In this document: piece by piece, positions 20,085 through 30,573 of the stretch
How positions within the stretch are numbered: the stretch's first letter is position 1
Layout of the letters: every line of letters starts with the position of its first letter
Assembly: GCF_003053845.1 (NCBI RefSeq)
Contig: NZ_QAYG01000004.1
Span: forward strand, 62,001 to 126,000
DNA: 64,000 nt
Direction of reading: 5' to 3'
From: Breoghania corrubedonensis
Lineage (GTDB): Bacteria; Pseudomonadota; Alphaproteobacteria; Rhizobiales; Stappiaceae
Notes under the pieces: generated by a model
Seen by the model: only the letters and a program-made list of their open reading frames with translations
What the model was told of the DNA's origin: nothing
The model's database searches: none
Program-made: the position numbers and the translations under genes

Positions 20085-21224
20085 ATGGCGGATACGCGGA
20101 AGGACAGTCTGGCCTGTGGCCGGCTGACCATCGATCTGGCGGCTTTGGCCGATAACTGGCGAAGCCTGGCGCAACGGACCGGAAAGACGGAATGTGGCGC
20201 CGCCATCAAGGGAGATGGGTACGGTACCGGTCTTGAAAAGGCGGCCGTCGCCCTGAGTCAGGCCGGGTGCCGCACCTTTTTTACTGCCGTTCCGCAAGAA
20301 GGACTGCGCGCCCGCGCTGCGGCTCCGGATGCGCGTGTTTTCGTGTTGGCCGGTCTTTTGCCCGGCGCGGCCGAGTCCTATCGCGATGGCGGCTTGATTC
20401 CGGTTCTCAACTGTCCGGCAGAAGTCCTTGAGTGGTCTGAATTTTGCGCTTCCACAGGACAAAAACTGCCCGCAGCCTTACATCTCGATACCGGCATGAA
20501 TCGCATGGGTCTCGACATCGATGAGGCCAGGACCATTGCGCAAGCACCGGATGTGCTGACACGGTTTGATCTCGCGCTCGTCATGAGCCACCTTGTGTGC
20601 GGCGGAGACCCTGAAAATCCACTCAACGCCCTCCAGCTCGAGCGCTTCCACGAAATGACAGCGCTCTTTCCCTGCGTCCCGCGTTCCCTCGCCAATTCTC
20701 CCGGCATTTTCCTGGGCCCGGATTTCCATTTCGACGTCGCCCGCCCGGGAATATCGCTCTATGGCGGCCGCGCAATGGATGAGGGGGAAAACCCCATGCG
20801 CCCTGTCGTGACAGCCGAGGCGCGGGTACTGATCACCCATTCGGCTCGCAACGGAGAAACCGTCGGATACGGCGCGGTGGAAACGCTACGCCGCAACTCG
20901 CGCATCGCTATTGTCGGCATCGGATATGCCGATGGTTATCATCGGCTCGCAGGGGCCGGCGGTGGCAGCGATACCGCGAAGGTCTGGATCAACGGCCACA
21001 AGGTTCCGCTGGTGGGTCGAGTCTCGATGGATCTGATCGCGGTCGACGTGACCGATGTTCCGGAGCGCGAATGCCTGCGTGGCGACTGGGTGGAAATGTT
21101 CGGGCCTCACATTCCGGTGGATGAAGCCGCGGCCGCGGCCGACACGATCGGCTACGAATTCCTCACCGGACTTGGCAGCCGTTACGCCCGCACCTATATC
21201 GGCGCTTCAGACGATCGGGCCTGA
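20085..21224 (+). CDS. alr: alanine racemase
   Basis: PLP enzyme that makes D-alanine for peptidoglycan. The 379-residue protein has the PLP-lysine motif in the form AAIKGDGYGTG near residue 44 (usually VKANAYGHG), LHLDTGMNRMG, and the C-terminal block GRVSMDLIAVDVTD. The catalytic tyrosine region is VGYGAVETL. The K-G-D variant of the motif is unusual but keeps the lysine and the tyrosine. It is tightly linked to dnaB, as in relatives. Confidence 0.92.
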   Translation: MADTRKDSLACGRLTIDLAALADNWRSLAQRTGKTECGAAIKGDGYGTGLEKAAVALSQAGCRTFFTAVPQEGLRARAAAPDARVFVLAGLLPGAAESYRDGGLIPVLNCPAEVLEWSEFCASTGQKLPAALHLDTGMNRMGLDIDEARTIAQAPDVLTRFDLALVMSHLVCGGDPENPLNALQLERFHEMTALFPCVPRSLANSPGIFLGPDFHFDVARPGISLYGGRAMDEGENPMRPVVTAEARVLITHSARNGETVGYGAVETLRRNSRIAIVGIGYADGYHRLAGAGGGSDTAKVWINGHKVPLVGRVSMDLIAVDVTDVPERECLRGDWVEMFGPHIPVDEAAAAADTIGYEFLTGLGSRYARTYIGASDDRA

Positions 21225-21275
21225 GACCGTCGCAACGCGTCGGCGCGCATCGCTCCAACTCACCGTGGACCCCTC

Positions 21276-22661
21276 ATGGCCAAGCGCACTCTTCAATACG
21301 TCTGCCAGAACTGTGGTGCGGTTACAGCGCGATGGGCTGGCAAATGCGACGCCTGCGGTGAGTGGAACACCATCGTGGAGGAAAACCTCGGCGGCATCGG
21401 CGCAAGCCCGAAACTCCGTGCCAAATCGCGCGGCCGCGTCGTCCCTCTGGTCGGGCTTACGGGCGAGACGCGGGAGGCGCCTCGCATCCAGACGGGCTTG
21501 AACGAACTCGACCGTGTGACCGGCGGCGGATTCGTGCGCGGTTCGGCCCTGCTGGTGGGTGGGGATCCGGGTATCGGCAAATCCACCTTGTTGATCCAGG
21601 CCTCCGCGGCTCTCGCCCGCGCAGGGCACCGTTCCATCTACATTTCCGGCGAGGAGGCGATCGACCAGGTGCGCCTGCGCGCCGAACGCCTCGGTCTTTC
21701 CGATGCACCGGTGGCCCTTGCGGCGGAAACCAGCGTGGAAGACATCATCGCCACACTGGAGGCGGGGCAGCCTCCTGCCCTCGTCATCGTCGATTCCGTG
21801 CAGACGTTGTGGAGCGACCAGGTGGAATCGGCGCCTGGAACCGTCACCCAGGTACGCGCGGGCGCGCAGGCCATGGTGCGCTACGCCAAGAATTCCGGCG
21901 CGGCCGTCGTCATCGTCGGCCACGTCACCAAGGACGGCCAGATTGCCGGTCCGCGCGTCGTGGAACACATGGTCGATGCCGTTCTCTATTTCGAGGGCGA
22001 CGGCATGCACCAGTACCGGGTGCTGAGGGCAGTGAAGAACCGGTTCGGACCTACCGACGAGATCGGCGTCTTCGAGATGGGCGGTGCGGGTCTCGCTGAA
22101 GTCGCAAACCCTTCCGCGCTTTTTCTGGGCGAGCGAAATGCGGCCAGCCCGGGGGCTGCCGTCTTTGCGGGTCTGGAAGGCTCCCGACCTCTGCTCATCG
22201 AGATCCAGGCACTCGTAGCCCCCTCTCCGCTCGGCACCCCGCGCCGCGCAGTCGTGGGCTGGGAATCAAGCCGTCTTTCGATGATCCTGGCCGTGCTGGA
22301 AGCGCGTTGCGGCGTCCGGTTCGGGCAATCCGACGTTTACCTGAATGTCGCCGGGGGCCTGCGTATCAACGAGCCGGGAGCGGACATGGCGGTCGCCGCC
22401 GCGCTCGTCTCCTCGCTCAGCGGGGTTGCCCTTCCGACGGAGAGCGTCTATTTCGGCGAAGTCAGCCTGTCCGGAGCGATCCGGCCGGTGGCCCAGGCAT
22501 CCGTCCGGCTGAAGGAAGCTGGCAAACTGGGTTTCACCCGAGCCTACGTACCGCGTGCGAACACCAAGGACGAACCGGGGCGCGAGATAGAAGTCCATGG
22601 TTTGGCGGAACTGGGTGACCTCGTCGCCGAGGTTGCGGCTGGCACACTGGACGATGCCTGA
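21276..22661 (+). CDS. radA: DNA repair protein RadA (Sms)
   Basis: RecA-like ATPase that promotes branch migration in recombination. The 461-residue protein has a four-Cys zinc finger (CQNCG...CDACG, residues 10-30), Walker A GGDPGIGKST, the signature KNRFGPTDE and a C-terminal Lon-protease-like domain (about 290-455) with VAAALVSSLS. Start is ATG 21276. Length and order of domains are standard. Confidence 0.96.
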   Translation: MAKRTLQYVCQNCGAVTARWAGKCDACGEWNTIVEENLGGIGASPKLRAKSRGRVVPLVGLTGETREAPRIQTGLNELDRVTGGGFVRGSALLVGGDPGIGKSTLLIQASAALARAGHRSIYISGEEAIDQVRLRAERLGLSDAPVALAAETSVEDIIATLEAGQPPALVIVDSVQTLWSDQVESAPGTVTQVRAGAQAMVRYAKNSGAAVVIVGHVTKDGQIAGPRVVEHMVDAVLYFEGDGMHQYRVLRAVKNRFGPTDEIGVFEMGGAGLAEVANPSALFLGERNAASPGAAVFAGLEGSRPLLIEIQALVAPSPLGTPRRAVVGWESSRLSMILAVLEARCGVRFGQSDVYLNVAGGLRINEPGADMAVAAALVSSLSGVALPTESVYFGEVSLSGAIRPVAQASVRLKEAGKLGFTRAYVPRANTKDEPGREIEVHGLAELGDLVAEVAAGTLDDA

Positions 22662-22790
22662 AGCCGGCAAATCTATGCCTCCGCTTGCATCAGGTCGAGG
22701 AAAACGCCGACTCGACCTCGTCGCGGCGGAGCGAACGTGATATCGAGTTCTGCGACAAACCGCTGAGGAAGCGCGGGAGCCTGGCACGCC

Positions 22791-23426
22791 ATGCCGATTA
22801 CCCTTCTGGACGGAATTTTGATCGTCATCATGCTGATTTCGGCCGTGCTGGCGATGATCAGGGGCTTCGTGCGCGAGGTTCTGTCAATCGTCTCGTGGCT
22901 TGCCGCCGCGGTCGCCGCCTACATGTTCTACGATGACCTGCTGCCATTCCTGAAGCAGTACATCTCGCACGAGCAGATCGCCCTTGGCGCCTCAGTCGCC
23001 GTTATCTTCCTTGTGACGTTGATCATCGTCTCCTACATCACGATGCGGATTTCGGATTTCGTGCTCGACAGCCGCATAGGCGCGCTGGACCGTTCACTCG
23101 GCTTTGTGTTCGGCGCCGCCCGGGGGCTTCTTCTCGTCGTTGTGGCGATGTTGTTTTTCAACTGGTTCGTGCAGGAGCCTAAGCAGCCCGGCTGGGTTGC
23201 CAACGCAAAATCGCGACCGCTGCTCAATTCGATCGGCCAGCGGCTGATCGCGGCGCTTCCGGAGGATCCGGAGTCCGAGATCATCAACCAGTTGCGCAAC
23301 CGAGGGACGAAGCGGAACGACGATGCCGCGACGCCGGCTGCCGAAAATGATGACAATGCCGGGTATTCCGAGCGCGAGCGCAGCGGAATCAACCAGCAGA
23401 TCGAAGCCACACAACCAGCAAATTAG
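22791..23426 (+). CDS. cvpA: CvpA family inner-membrane protein
   Basis: Membrane protein named from colicin V production, commonly located next to purF as here. The first ~150 of 211 residues contain four hydrophobic helices beginning ITLLDGILIVIMLISAVLAMIRGFVREVLS, with the conserved GFVRE and GAxRG motifs. The C-terminal 60 residues are charged and probably cytoplasmic. Molecular function in this group is not established. Confidence 0.88.
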   Translation: MPITLLDGILIVIMLISAVLAMIRGFVREVLSIVSWLAAAVAAYMFYDDLLPFLKQYISHEQIALGASVAVIFLVTLIIVSYITMRISDFVLDSRIGALDRSLGFVFGAARGLLLVVVAMLFFNWFVQEPKQPGWVANAKSRPLLNSIGQRLIAALPEDPESEIINQLRNRGTKRNDDAATPAAENDDNAGYSERERSGINQQIEATQPAN

Positions 23427-23507
23427 GCGAGTATTCAGACGCATGGGCCAGACCTCCCCTTCCGGCCGTAGCGACCGCCGGGTGAAATTCCCGGCTCAGG
23501 AGTAGCC

Positions 23508-25007
23508 ATGAGCGACAAAACGCTTCCTTCCGTGTCCCCGGCCACAATCGGGCCTGACGATGGAGAAGCTGACGACCACTTTCACGATGAATGTGGCGTC
23601 TTCGGCGTCTATGAGCACCCGGATGCGGGCGCGCTGACGGCCCTCGGGCTACACGCGCTTCAGCACCGTGGACAGGAAGCGGCCGGTATCGTCTCCTTCG
23701 ACGGCCGCCAGTTCTACAACGAACGCCATATCGGCCTCGTTGGAGACAACTTCACCAAACAGAGCGTGATTGACCGGCTGAAAGGCACTCGTGCCATCGG
23801 TCACACGCGCTATTCCACGACCGGCGCCCCCGTGCTGCGCAACGTGCAGCCGCTTTATGCCGAGCTTGCCGGCGGCGGGTTCGCTGTCGCCCACAACGGC
23901 AACCTCACCAACGCCCAGACCCTGCAGCGCGCCCTTCAGGAACGCGGCTCGATCTTCCAGTCCACCTCGGACACGGAGACGATCATCCATCTGGTCGCCA
24001 TGAGTGCCAAACAGGCTTTCGTCGACCGGCTGATCGACGCGCTGAGCCAGCTCGAAGGCGCTTACGCTGTCGTGGCCCTGTCGGAGAAGAAGCTGATCGG
24101 CGCGCGCGACCCGCTCGGCGTGCGTCCGCTCGTTCTCGGCGATCTGGGCGGCACCTATGTGCTGGCTTCGGAGACCTGCGCACTGGATATCATTGGCGCC
24201 CACTATGTGCGCGACGTGGAACCTGGCGAGGTCGTCGTCATTACCGAAAACGGCCTTCAGAGCATGAAGCCGTTCGCGCAGACGTCGAACCATTCGCGCT
24301 TCTGCATCTTCGAGTACGTCTATTTCGCCCGGCCCGATTCCTCGGTGAACGGAACCAACGTCTACTCGGTCAGGAAGCGCATTGGCGAAGAACTGGCGCG
24401 CGAGTCCGGTGTCGAGGCCGATATCGTGGTTCCGGTTCCCGATTCCGGCACCCCCGCGGCTATCGGCTACGCGCAGGAAGCCGGATTGCCGTTCGAGCTC
24501 GGCATCATCCGAAATCACTATGTCGGCCGCACCTTCATTCAGCCGACCGATTCCATCCGCCACATGGGCGTGAAACTGAAGCACAATGCCAACCGCACCA
24601 TGCTGGCCGGCAAGCGCGTGGTGCTGGTGGACGATTCCATCGTACGCGGCACCACATCACTGAAGATCGTGCAGATGGTGCGCGAGGCGGGCGCGAAGGA
24701 AGTGCACATGCGCATAGCGTCCCCGCCGACCCGGGACAGCTGCTTCTATGGCGTCGACACACCGGAGAAATCGAAGCTTCTCGCCTCCCGCATGACGATT
24801 GCGGAAATGGCCGACTACATCAAGGTCGACAGCCTCGCCTTTCTTTCGATAGACGGGCTCTACCGTGCCGTGGGAGAAGCCGGCCGCAATTCGGACGCGC
24901 CGCAATATTGCGACGCCTGCTTCACCAGCGACTATCCGACCCCCCTCACCGACAAGTCCGGCACCGCCGAAATGCGTCAGCTCAATCGTCTGGTAGAAGT
25001 GAGTTGA
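23508..25007 (+). CDS. purF: amidophosphoribosyltransferase PurF
   Basis: First committed step of purine synthesis: PRPP plus glutamine to phosphoribosylamine. The 499-residue protein carries a propeptide of 28 residues ahead of Cys29 (HDECGVFGVYEH), which becomes the N-terminal nucleophile of the glutaminase domain. The PRPP loop VVLVDDSIVRGTTS is near residue 370. Cys residues in the C-terminal region (QYCDACFTSDYP) match the type that binds an Fe-S cluster, where further Cys ligands lie in SPPTRDSCFYG. Confidence 0.96.
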   Translation: MSDKTLPSVSPATIGPDDGEADDHFHDECGVFGVYEHPDAGALTALGLHALQHRGQEAAGIVSFDGRQFYNERHIGLVGDNFTKQSVIDRLKGTRAIGHTRYSTTGAPVLRNVQPLYAELAGGGFAVAHNGNLTNAQTLQRALQERGSIFQSTSDTETIIHLVAMSAKQAFVDRLIDALSQLEGAYAVVALSEKKLIGARDPLGVRPLVLGDLGGTYVLASETCALDIIGAHYVRDVEPGEVVVITENGLQSMKPFAQTSNHSRFCIFEYVYFARPDSSVNGTNVYSVRKRIGEELARESGVEADIVVPVPDSGTPAAIGYAQEAGLPFELGIIRNHYVGRTFIQPTDSIRHMGVKLKHNANRTMLAGKRVVLVDDSIVRGTTSLKIVQMVREAGAKEVHMRIASPPTRDSCFYGVDTPEKSKLLASRMTIAEMADYIKVDSLAFLSIDGLYRAVGEAGRNSDAPQYCDACFTSDYPTPLTDKSGTAEMRQLNRLVEVS

Positions 25008-25055
25008 GGCCGGCTTCGCGCGGATTCCCTCCCCCTGTTGCAAAGACGTTCGATC

Positions 25056-25796
25056 ATGACCAAACGGTTTGAAGGAAAGCTCGCGGTCGTCACCGGTGCA
25101 TCGCGCGGTATCGGCTATCAGGTGGCGAAGGGACTTGCGGCGGAAGGCGCGCATATCATCGCGATCGCGCGCACAGTCGGCGGGCTGGAGGATCTCGATG
25201 ACGAGATCCAGGCCGCGGGCGGCAGCACGACGCTCGTGCCGCTCGACCTCATGGACTTCGAGGCAATCGACCGGCTCGGTGCCTCGATCTACGAGCGCTG
25301 GGGCAAGCTCGACATGCTGGTCGGCAATGCTGGCCTCCTTGGTATTCTCTCGCCGGTCGGCCATATCGATCCGAAGGATTTCGAAGAGGTGATGGCGGTG
25401 AACGTCACCGCCAATTACCGGCTTATCCGCTCGCTCGATCCGCTCCTGCGCGCCGCCAACGCCGGTCGCGCAGCGTTCATCTCGTCCGGCGCCGCGCACA
25501 AATGCAAACCGTACTGGGGCATCTATTCCGTTTCAAAGGCCGCTCTCGAAGCGCTGGTACGCACCTATGCCGGCGAGACCGAAACGACGAGCAACGTGCG
25601 CGCCAATCTCGTCAACCCCGGCCCCATGCGCACCGCGATGCGCGCCAAGGCGATGCCGGGCGAAGATCCAGAAACGCTCCCCCATCCGGGCGAACTTGTC
25701 GGACCGATCATGGATCTGCTGTCTGCGGACTTCGACGAAACCGGCAAGCTCTACGATTTTCCCACGCACGCCCTGAAGGACTTCGCCGCCGGGTGA
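25056..25796 (+). CDS. short-chain dehydrogenase/reductase
   Basis: NAD(P)-dependent SDR of unknown substrate. ATG 25056 is preferred over TTG 25038 because MTKRFEGKLAVVTGAS is the usual family opening; no strong ribosome binding site is visible at either. About 246 residues, with TGASRGIG, VGNAGLL (in place of NNAG), a serine in FISSGAA and the YSVSK catalytic pair. It follows purF by 48 bases, a conserved alphaproteobacterial neighbourhood. A hairpin lies 130 bases downstream. Confidence 0.88.
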   Translation: MTKRFEGKLAVVTGASRGIGYQVAKGLAAEGAHIIAIARTVGGLEDLDDEIQAAGGSTTLVPLDLMDFEAIDRLGASIYERWGKLDMLVGNAGLLGILSPVGHIDPKDFEEVMAVNVTANYRLIRSLDPLLRAANAGRAAFISSGAAHKCKPYWGIYSVSKAALEALVRTYAGETETTSNVRANLVNPGPMRTAMRAKAMPGEDPETLPHPGELVGPIMDLLSADFDETGKLYDFPTHALKDFAAG

Positions 25797-25925
25797 TTGG
25801 TACGGTATCGCGAGAAACAATCTCGGGACACACCTCGAAGATCCGGCCGCATGTCTGCGCCCTTGATGGCCAGCGCCCATCTTTCATGGGCCATCGTTTT
25901 GTCGAGTCGGCCGTTCTCTGAACGA

Positions 25926-25954
25926 CAAAGCCCCCGCATAGGGCGAGGGCTTTG
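25926..25954. terminator. bidirectional terminator, SDR / chemoreceptor
   Basis: CAAAGCCC (25926-25933) pairs with GGGCTTTG (25947-25954), with CGC/GCG pairing further inside. AATTTTC follows on the forward strand. It lies in the convergent gap between the SDR gene and the methyl-accepting chemotaxis gene. Confidence 0.75.
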
Positions 25955-25993
25955 AATTTTCTTGATCCAGTTCTTCGATTTGCCTCGCCCGCC

Positions 25994-27664
25994 TCAGGCG
26001 GCGGCGAAATCTCGCACGAAGGTCTCCACCACCTGGTTCAGCTCTGCCGCCTGGCCGGAGAGGCCGGACGAGAGGTCCATGAGCTGCTGCGAGGCGGCGC
26101 CGGTCATCTCTGCGGCTTGGCTTACGCCCGAGATATTCTCAGTTACTTCCTGCGTGCCCGTTGCCGCCTGCTGGCAGTTGCGGGCGATCTCGCCGGTCGC
26201 CGCGCCCTGCTCCTCCACCGCACCGGCAATGGCCGAAGCAATTTCCTTGATGTCGGCGACGACACGGACGATCTCCGACATGGAAGTCACCGTGCCGTCG
26301 GCCGCCTGCTGGATCTCGCCGATCTTCTGGGCGATCTCTTCCGTCGCCCGGCCGGTCTGGGAAGCGAGCTCCTTCACTTCAGCCGCGACAACCGCAAAGC
26401 CCTTGCCGGCCTCACCGGCGCGGGCCGCTTCGATGGTTGCGTTGAGCGCCAGCAGATTGGTCTGGTCGGCGATGCCATTGATTAGATCGACAACCGCACC
26501 GATGGCGCTCGCCGTCTCCGCCAGCACCTCGATACGGGCGTTGGAGGCTTCCGCCTCGGTAAAGGCTAGATCGGCCACTTTGGCCGAATGCGTGACCTGA
26601 CCGTTGATCTCCCGAACGGAGGCGGCCATTTCCTCGGACGCGGTCGCGACCGTCTGTACATTGGCGGACGCTTGCTCGGCAGCCGCTGCCACCGATTGGG
26701 CCTGTCGTGAGGTCTCCTCGGCCGTCGCGGAAAGATTGTGCGCCGCATCGGCCACGGAACCGGATGACGTACCAAAGCTGGCGGAAAGCGCCTGCATCCG
26801 TCCGACGAAGTCCTTCGCCAACGTTTCGCGGCGAGCAAGGCCCTCACGCTCGGCGGCCTCGCGCAATACCGATTGCGATCGCATTTCCTCGGCCTTGACC
26901 AATCCCTGCAACGCCACGTTGAGCGCGCTGGACATCTGGCCGAACTCGTCCTTGCGGTCGATGCCACCAATAACGATGTCGAGCTTGCCGTCGGCGATAC
27001 CGTTCATGGCTGTGAGCAGTTCAGACATGCCACGGCTGATACCACGGTTGATCTTGAAGCTGATGGCGAATGTGACCGCCAGCGATGCAACCATGACACC
27101 CAGTATCCAGAGGAGCGCAGAAGAGGTGGCATCATCGAACTGCGTGTCTGCGTGGAGTGCTTCCGCCATGGCCAACGCCTCAAGCCCACGAAAGGATGTC
27201 TTGATCTCCGACACGACGTCATCGATTTCTGAATCAAGTTCGCGAATAGCCGTCGTCATGCCTTCGGCCTTCTCGAGTTCCGGCATCATTGTCGTCTCGA
27301 AGAGATCCACAAGCTTGTTGATGGCAGCTTCACCAGCCTTGAACGCCGCAGCATCGGCTGGCGCTGTGGCCCATTCCCCGATCGACTGAATTTGCGTGCG
27401 CTCCTTGGCGAGTGCCTCCGTCCAATCCTTGCGGGTGGTGACGAGATCACGGTTGATCTCCGCGTCAGCGATAACACGGTAGAGCCGGGCGCCAACGCTG
27501 CCCATATCAGCTGCTTGCTCGGCACGTTCGGAAAGCTCTGCTCCCCTGTCCTGGAAAACCCGCACCCAGTCCATACCTATCCAGGCACCGACTGTCAGTG
27601 CCAGTAAAAGTATAGAGAAAAATATAGCGAGACTATTCAACTGGCCCTTGATTGAGATTTGCAT
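25994..27664 (-). CDS. methyl-accepting chemotaxis protein
   Basis: Transmembrane chemoreceptor feeding the CheA/CheW pathway. The 556-residue protein has an N-terminal helix (about 10-32), a mostly helical periplasmic sensor (about 33-180, resembling the four-helix-bundle MCP type), a second helix (about 182-205), a HAMP domain (to about 260) and a long signalling domain. The hairpin tip contains [20 protein letters not shown]. Ligand unknown. It ends in DFAAA with no CheR-docking pentapeptide. The upstream gap is AT-rich and shared with a divergent AraC regulator. Confidence 0.93.
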   Translation of the reverse strand: MQISIKGQLNSLAIFFSILLLALTVGAWIGMDWVRVFQDRGAELSERAEQAADMGSVGARLYRVIADAEINRDLVTTRKDWTEALAKERTQIQSIGEWATAPADAAAFKAGEAAINKLVDLFETTMMPELEKAEGMTTAIRELDSEIDDVVSEIKTSFRGLEALAMAEALHADTQFDDATSSALLWILGVMVASLAVTFAISFKINRGISRGMSELLTAMNGIADGKLDIVIGGIDRKDEFGQMSSALNVALQGLVKAEEMRSQSVLREAAEREGLARRETLAKDFVGRMQALSASFGTSSGSVADAAHNLSATAEETSRQAQSVAAAAEQASANVQTVATASEEMAASVREINGQVTHSAKVADLAFTEAEASNARIEVLAETASAIGAVVDLINGIADQTNLLALNATIEAARAGEAGKGFAVVAAEVKELASQTGRATEEIAQKIGEIQQAADGTVTSMSEIVRVVADIKEIASAIAGAVEEQGAATGEIARNCQQAATGTQEVTENISGVSQAAEMTGAASQQLMDLSSGLSGQAAELNQVVETFVRDFAAA

Positions 27665-28011
27665 TCTTACCCCCAGCTCCCCTGCGATTTAGATCGTCCT
27701 CCTTCTAAGTAAATTATTCATGGTTAATCTCTCTTGAATTCCATATCAGACAAATTCGATCCCGATATTCAAATCACGACAGGTGCCGGGACCATCGATA
27801 GTCCGAGTTTCCCGGCAGAAAATTCGAAAAAAGGGAGAACTAAAAAATTTCCGAACCAAATGCCCACGCGGATTCTATGGGGTTACGCGGAAATAGGTAA
27901 TATTTCGGAGATAGTCATCGACCGCTTTTTGGCTGATCCTCTGCGACCCACGTCGTATGGTTAACAAATCAAGCCATCCCCCCCGTCCAATTCTCGAGCC
28001 GGAAATAAGTC
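27665..28011. promoter_or_regulatory. AT-rich divergent region, chemoreceptor / AraC regulator
   Basis: 347 bases, clearly more AT-rich than the surroundings. It should hold the promoters of both divergent genes. A short direct repeat ATGGTTAA occurs at each end (near 27720 and 27957). An open frame at 27734-27964 has no recognisable features and is not called. Confidence 0.55.
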
Positions 28012-28974
28012 ATGTTTCTCAGATCCTTCCCGGCCATTGAAGCGGACAGCGTCGACCAACTTGCGGACCTTATTGCTGCAATTGGGGGGGGCACGGTCCA
28101 ATGCGCGCATGTGCACACGCAGGGCGTAAAATTTGTCTGTCGAAGCGTTTCCGCAAAAAACATCTCGATCTTTTACTTGAATAGCGGCTTTTGCACTGAG
28201 TTTTCATTTCCGCCGGCTGATTATATCCGCATCGTGCTGCAAATCGATCGACCGTGTAACGTGCGGATTGGAGCGATACAGCTGGAGGCGAGCCCGCGCA
28301 CCAGTGGCTATGTGGTTCCCGAGAACGTGCCGCTAAGCGAGAGACACCCAGAAGGCTACAAGAGTGTCGCGGTACGCGTCAGCGCCTCTGCGCTCCGCCA
28401 GCGGCTGGAAATGCTGCTCGGTCATGAGATCCACGACACGGTTGCATTCGAGCAACCGACGCGCGGCGACAGGCGGTTCGCCGACTACTTTCGCCAGCCG
28501 TTGCTGACCGCCTGCCATGAACTGGACCAAATCGACCCGCGTTTCCAGGGCACGTTCATGTGCGAGCTGGAAGCGCTGACGCTGACGCGTCTTCTGCTGC
28601 ACACCCGGCACAACTATTCCGACGCCCTGGACCGCAAGAAGGCCGATACGAACGTCACACGCCTTCGACGGGTCGAGGACCACATTCACGCAAACTGGAA
28701 CAAGACGCTTACGCTGGAAGACCTCGCCGCCGTGGCTGAGCTTAGCGGGCGGACGCTTCACCGCAGTTTCATTGCCCGTCATGGCGAGACGCCGCACGAG
28801 TACATCAAGTACTTACGCCTATCCAAGGCCCGCGCCATGTTGATCGACGGCTGCCACGCTTCGGTGATAGCGGTGGCCTTGCATTGCGGCTTCAGCAGTC
28901 TGGGTCACTTCGCCCGGGCGTATCGAGAGCGCTTCGGCGAGCTGCCATCCGATAGCATCCGGTTTCGCAAATAA
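28012..28974 (+). CDS. AraC family transcriptional regulator
   Basis: The 320-residue protein has an N-terminal sensor region of the AraC-binding type (about 1-200) and a C-terminal double helix-turn-helix (about 220-318): LTLEDLAAVAELSGRTLHRSF and the second motif IAVALHCGFSSLGHFARAYRERFG. Effector and targets are unknown; the divergent chemoreceptor is an obvious candidate. An eight-G run at 28084-28091 falls in the coding start and encodes part of AAIGGG. Slippage there would destroy the frame. Confidence 0.9.
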   Translation: MFLRSFPAIEADSVDQLADLIAAIGGGTVQCAHVHTQGVKFVCRSVSAKNISIFYLNSGFCTEFSFPPADYIRIVLQIDRPCNVRIGAIQLEASPRTSGYVVPENVPLSERHPEGYKSVAVRVSASALRQRLEMLLGHEIHDTVAFEQPTRGDRRFADYFRQPLLTACHELDQIDPRFQGTFMCELEALTLTRLLLHTRHNYSDALDRKKADTNVTRLRRVEDHIHANWNKTLTLEDLAAVAELSGRTLHRSFIARHGETPHEYIKYLRLSKARAMLIDGCHASVIAVALHCGFSSLGHFARAYRERFGELPSDSIRFRK

Positions 28975-29029
28975 GACCCGGTTCCGCTGGCGGACGACGC
29001 GGGAACCGCGCCACGCTCCGCCTCCGGAG

Positions 29030-30451
29030 CTACCGCTTCTTTTTCGCCTTGTTGGCGTAAGGGTTCTCACCTTTGCGGAACGACAGGCGTATGGGTGTTC
29101 CCGGGAGCTTGAAGGTCTCGCGGACACCATTGACCAGATAACGCAAATACGCCTCCGGCAACTGTTCGGGCCGCGAGCAGAACACGATGAAATGCGGCGG
29201 CCGCGTCTTCGCCTGGGTCAGATAACGCAGCTTGATGCGCCGGCCGGCGACCGCCGGAGGCGGGTGATGCGCGACCACGCCTTCAAGCCACTTGTTGAGC
29301 CGCGCAGTCGAGACCCGCGCGTTCCACATCTTGTAGGCGTCAAAGACCGCTTCCATCAGCTTGTCGAGGCCTTGCCCCGTGGTCGCGGAGATCGGCACCA
29401 TGGCGACGCCGCGCACCTGATTCAGATAGCGCTCGGCCTGGTACTTGATCTCCGTCCAGACTTCGGTGCGATCCTCAATCGTGTCCCACTTGTTGAAGGC
29501 GATGACCAGCGCCCGCCCCTCGCGCTGGACGAGATCAATGATCTGCAGGTCCTGTTTTTCGAACGGGATGTTCGCATCGAGCGTGACAACCACGACCTCG
29601 GCGAACTTGATGGCCCGCAACGCGTCGGCAACGGAGAGCTTTTCCAGCTTTTCCTGCACGCGCGCCTTGCGGCGCATACCGGCGGTATCAAACAGCTTCA
29701 CATGCCGCTCGCGCCAGACCCAATCGACGGAAATAGAGTCACGCGTGATGCCCGCCTCCGGTCCCGTCAGCAACCGCTCCTCACCAAGCAGCTTGTTGAT
29801 CAGTGTCGACTTGCCCGCATTCGGCCGCCCCGCGATTGCGACGCGCAGAGGCCGATCGACGGTTCCCGCAGGCTCGTCGTCTTCCTCGCCGTCGGCATCC
29901 GGATCGATGACGATATCGGTTTCGGCTTCTTCGCTCGGCCCCTCGGCGGCCTCGAGTTTTTCGAACTCCTCGCGCAACGCGTCATAGAGATCGGAAAGTC
30001 CCTCGCCATGCTCGGCCGAAATCGGCACCGGCTCGCCAAGCCCGAGTGAATAGGCCTCATAGATCCCCGGCTCCCCGGCGCGGCCTTCCGCCTTGTTGGC
30101 GAGCAGGATCACAGGACGCGCGATCTTGCGCGCCACTTCCGCGAAATGAGCGTCAAGCGGCGTGACACCGGCGCGCGCATCAATGACGAACAGCACGACA
30201 TCGGCGTCCTGGATCGCTTCTTCGGTCTGCTTGCGCATGCGGCCTGCGAGGGTGGCCTTGTCGGCATCCTCCAGCCCCGCCGTATCGACGATGGTGAAGC
30301 GCAGATCACCCAGACGCGCGTCCCCCGGCCGGCGGTCGCGCGTGACACCGGGCGTGTCATCGACCAGCGCCAGGCGCTTGCCGACAAGACGGTTGAAAAG
30401 GGTCGACTTGCCCACGTTGGGGCGGCCGATAATGGCGACGGTCGCGTTCAC
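29030..30451 (-). CDS. der: ribosome biogenesis GTPase Der (EngA)
   Basis: Double GTPase needed for 50S assembly. The 473-residue protein has two G domains with P-loops [10 protein letters not shown] (near residue 8) and [10 protein letters not shown] (near 212), each followed by DTAG and NK.D motifs, separated by an acidic linker (about 170-200). A C-terminal KH-like domain ends in a basic KAKKKR tail. It converges on the AraC gene. The upstream boundary is a strong hairpin. Confidence 0.96.
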   Translation of the reverse strand: MNATVAIIGRPNVGKSTLFNRLVGKRLALVDDTPGVTRDRRPGDARLGDLRFTIVDTAGLEDADKATLAGRMRKQTEEAIQDADVVLFVIDARAGVTPLDAHFAEVARKIARPVILLANKAEGRAGEPGIYEAYSLGLGEPVPISAEHGEGLSDLYDALREEFEKLEAAEGPSEEAETDIVIDPDADGEEDDEPAGTVDRPLRVAIAGRPNAGKSTLINKLLGEERLLTGPEAGITRDSISVDWVWRERHVKLFDTAGMRRKARVQEKLEKLSVADALRAIKFAEVVVVTLDANIPFEKQDLQIIDLVQREGRALVIAFNKWDTIEDRTEVWTEIKYQAERYLNQVRGVAMVPISATTGQGLDKLMEAVFDAYKMWNARVSTARLNKWLEGVVAHHPPPAVAGRRIKLRYLTQAKTRPPHFIVFCSRPEQLPEAYLRYLVNGVRETFKLPGTPIRLSFRKGENPYANKAKKKR

Positions 30452-30520
30452 GCCCTTCGCTCCTTACTCATGACGACTGGCCGCGGAACGCGGCTGGCAC
30501 GCGTGCGGAATACACGAAAA

Positions 30521-30555
30521 CGGCCGGCGCGCGAAGGGCACGCCGGCCTTTTATT
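30521..30555. terminator. bidirectional terminator after bamB
   Basis: GGCCGGCG (30522-30529) pairs with CGCCGGCC (30541-30548). TTTTATTTTT follows on the forward strand and a short TTTTC follows on the reverse strand, which is the direction needed to end bamB transcription. It sits between the bamB stop and der. Confidence 0.8.
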
Positions 30556-30573
30556 TTTGCGCTCGCACGCAGA

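Noticed and set aside
22693-22717. 7-bp hairpin between radA and cvpA as terminator
   Set aside because: Short stem, 11-base loop and no T-run; too weak to call.
27734-27964. 76-codon open frame in the chemoreceptor / AraC gap
   Set aside because: No ribosome binding site, no similarity, lies in an AT-rich promoter region.
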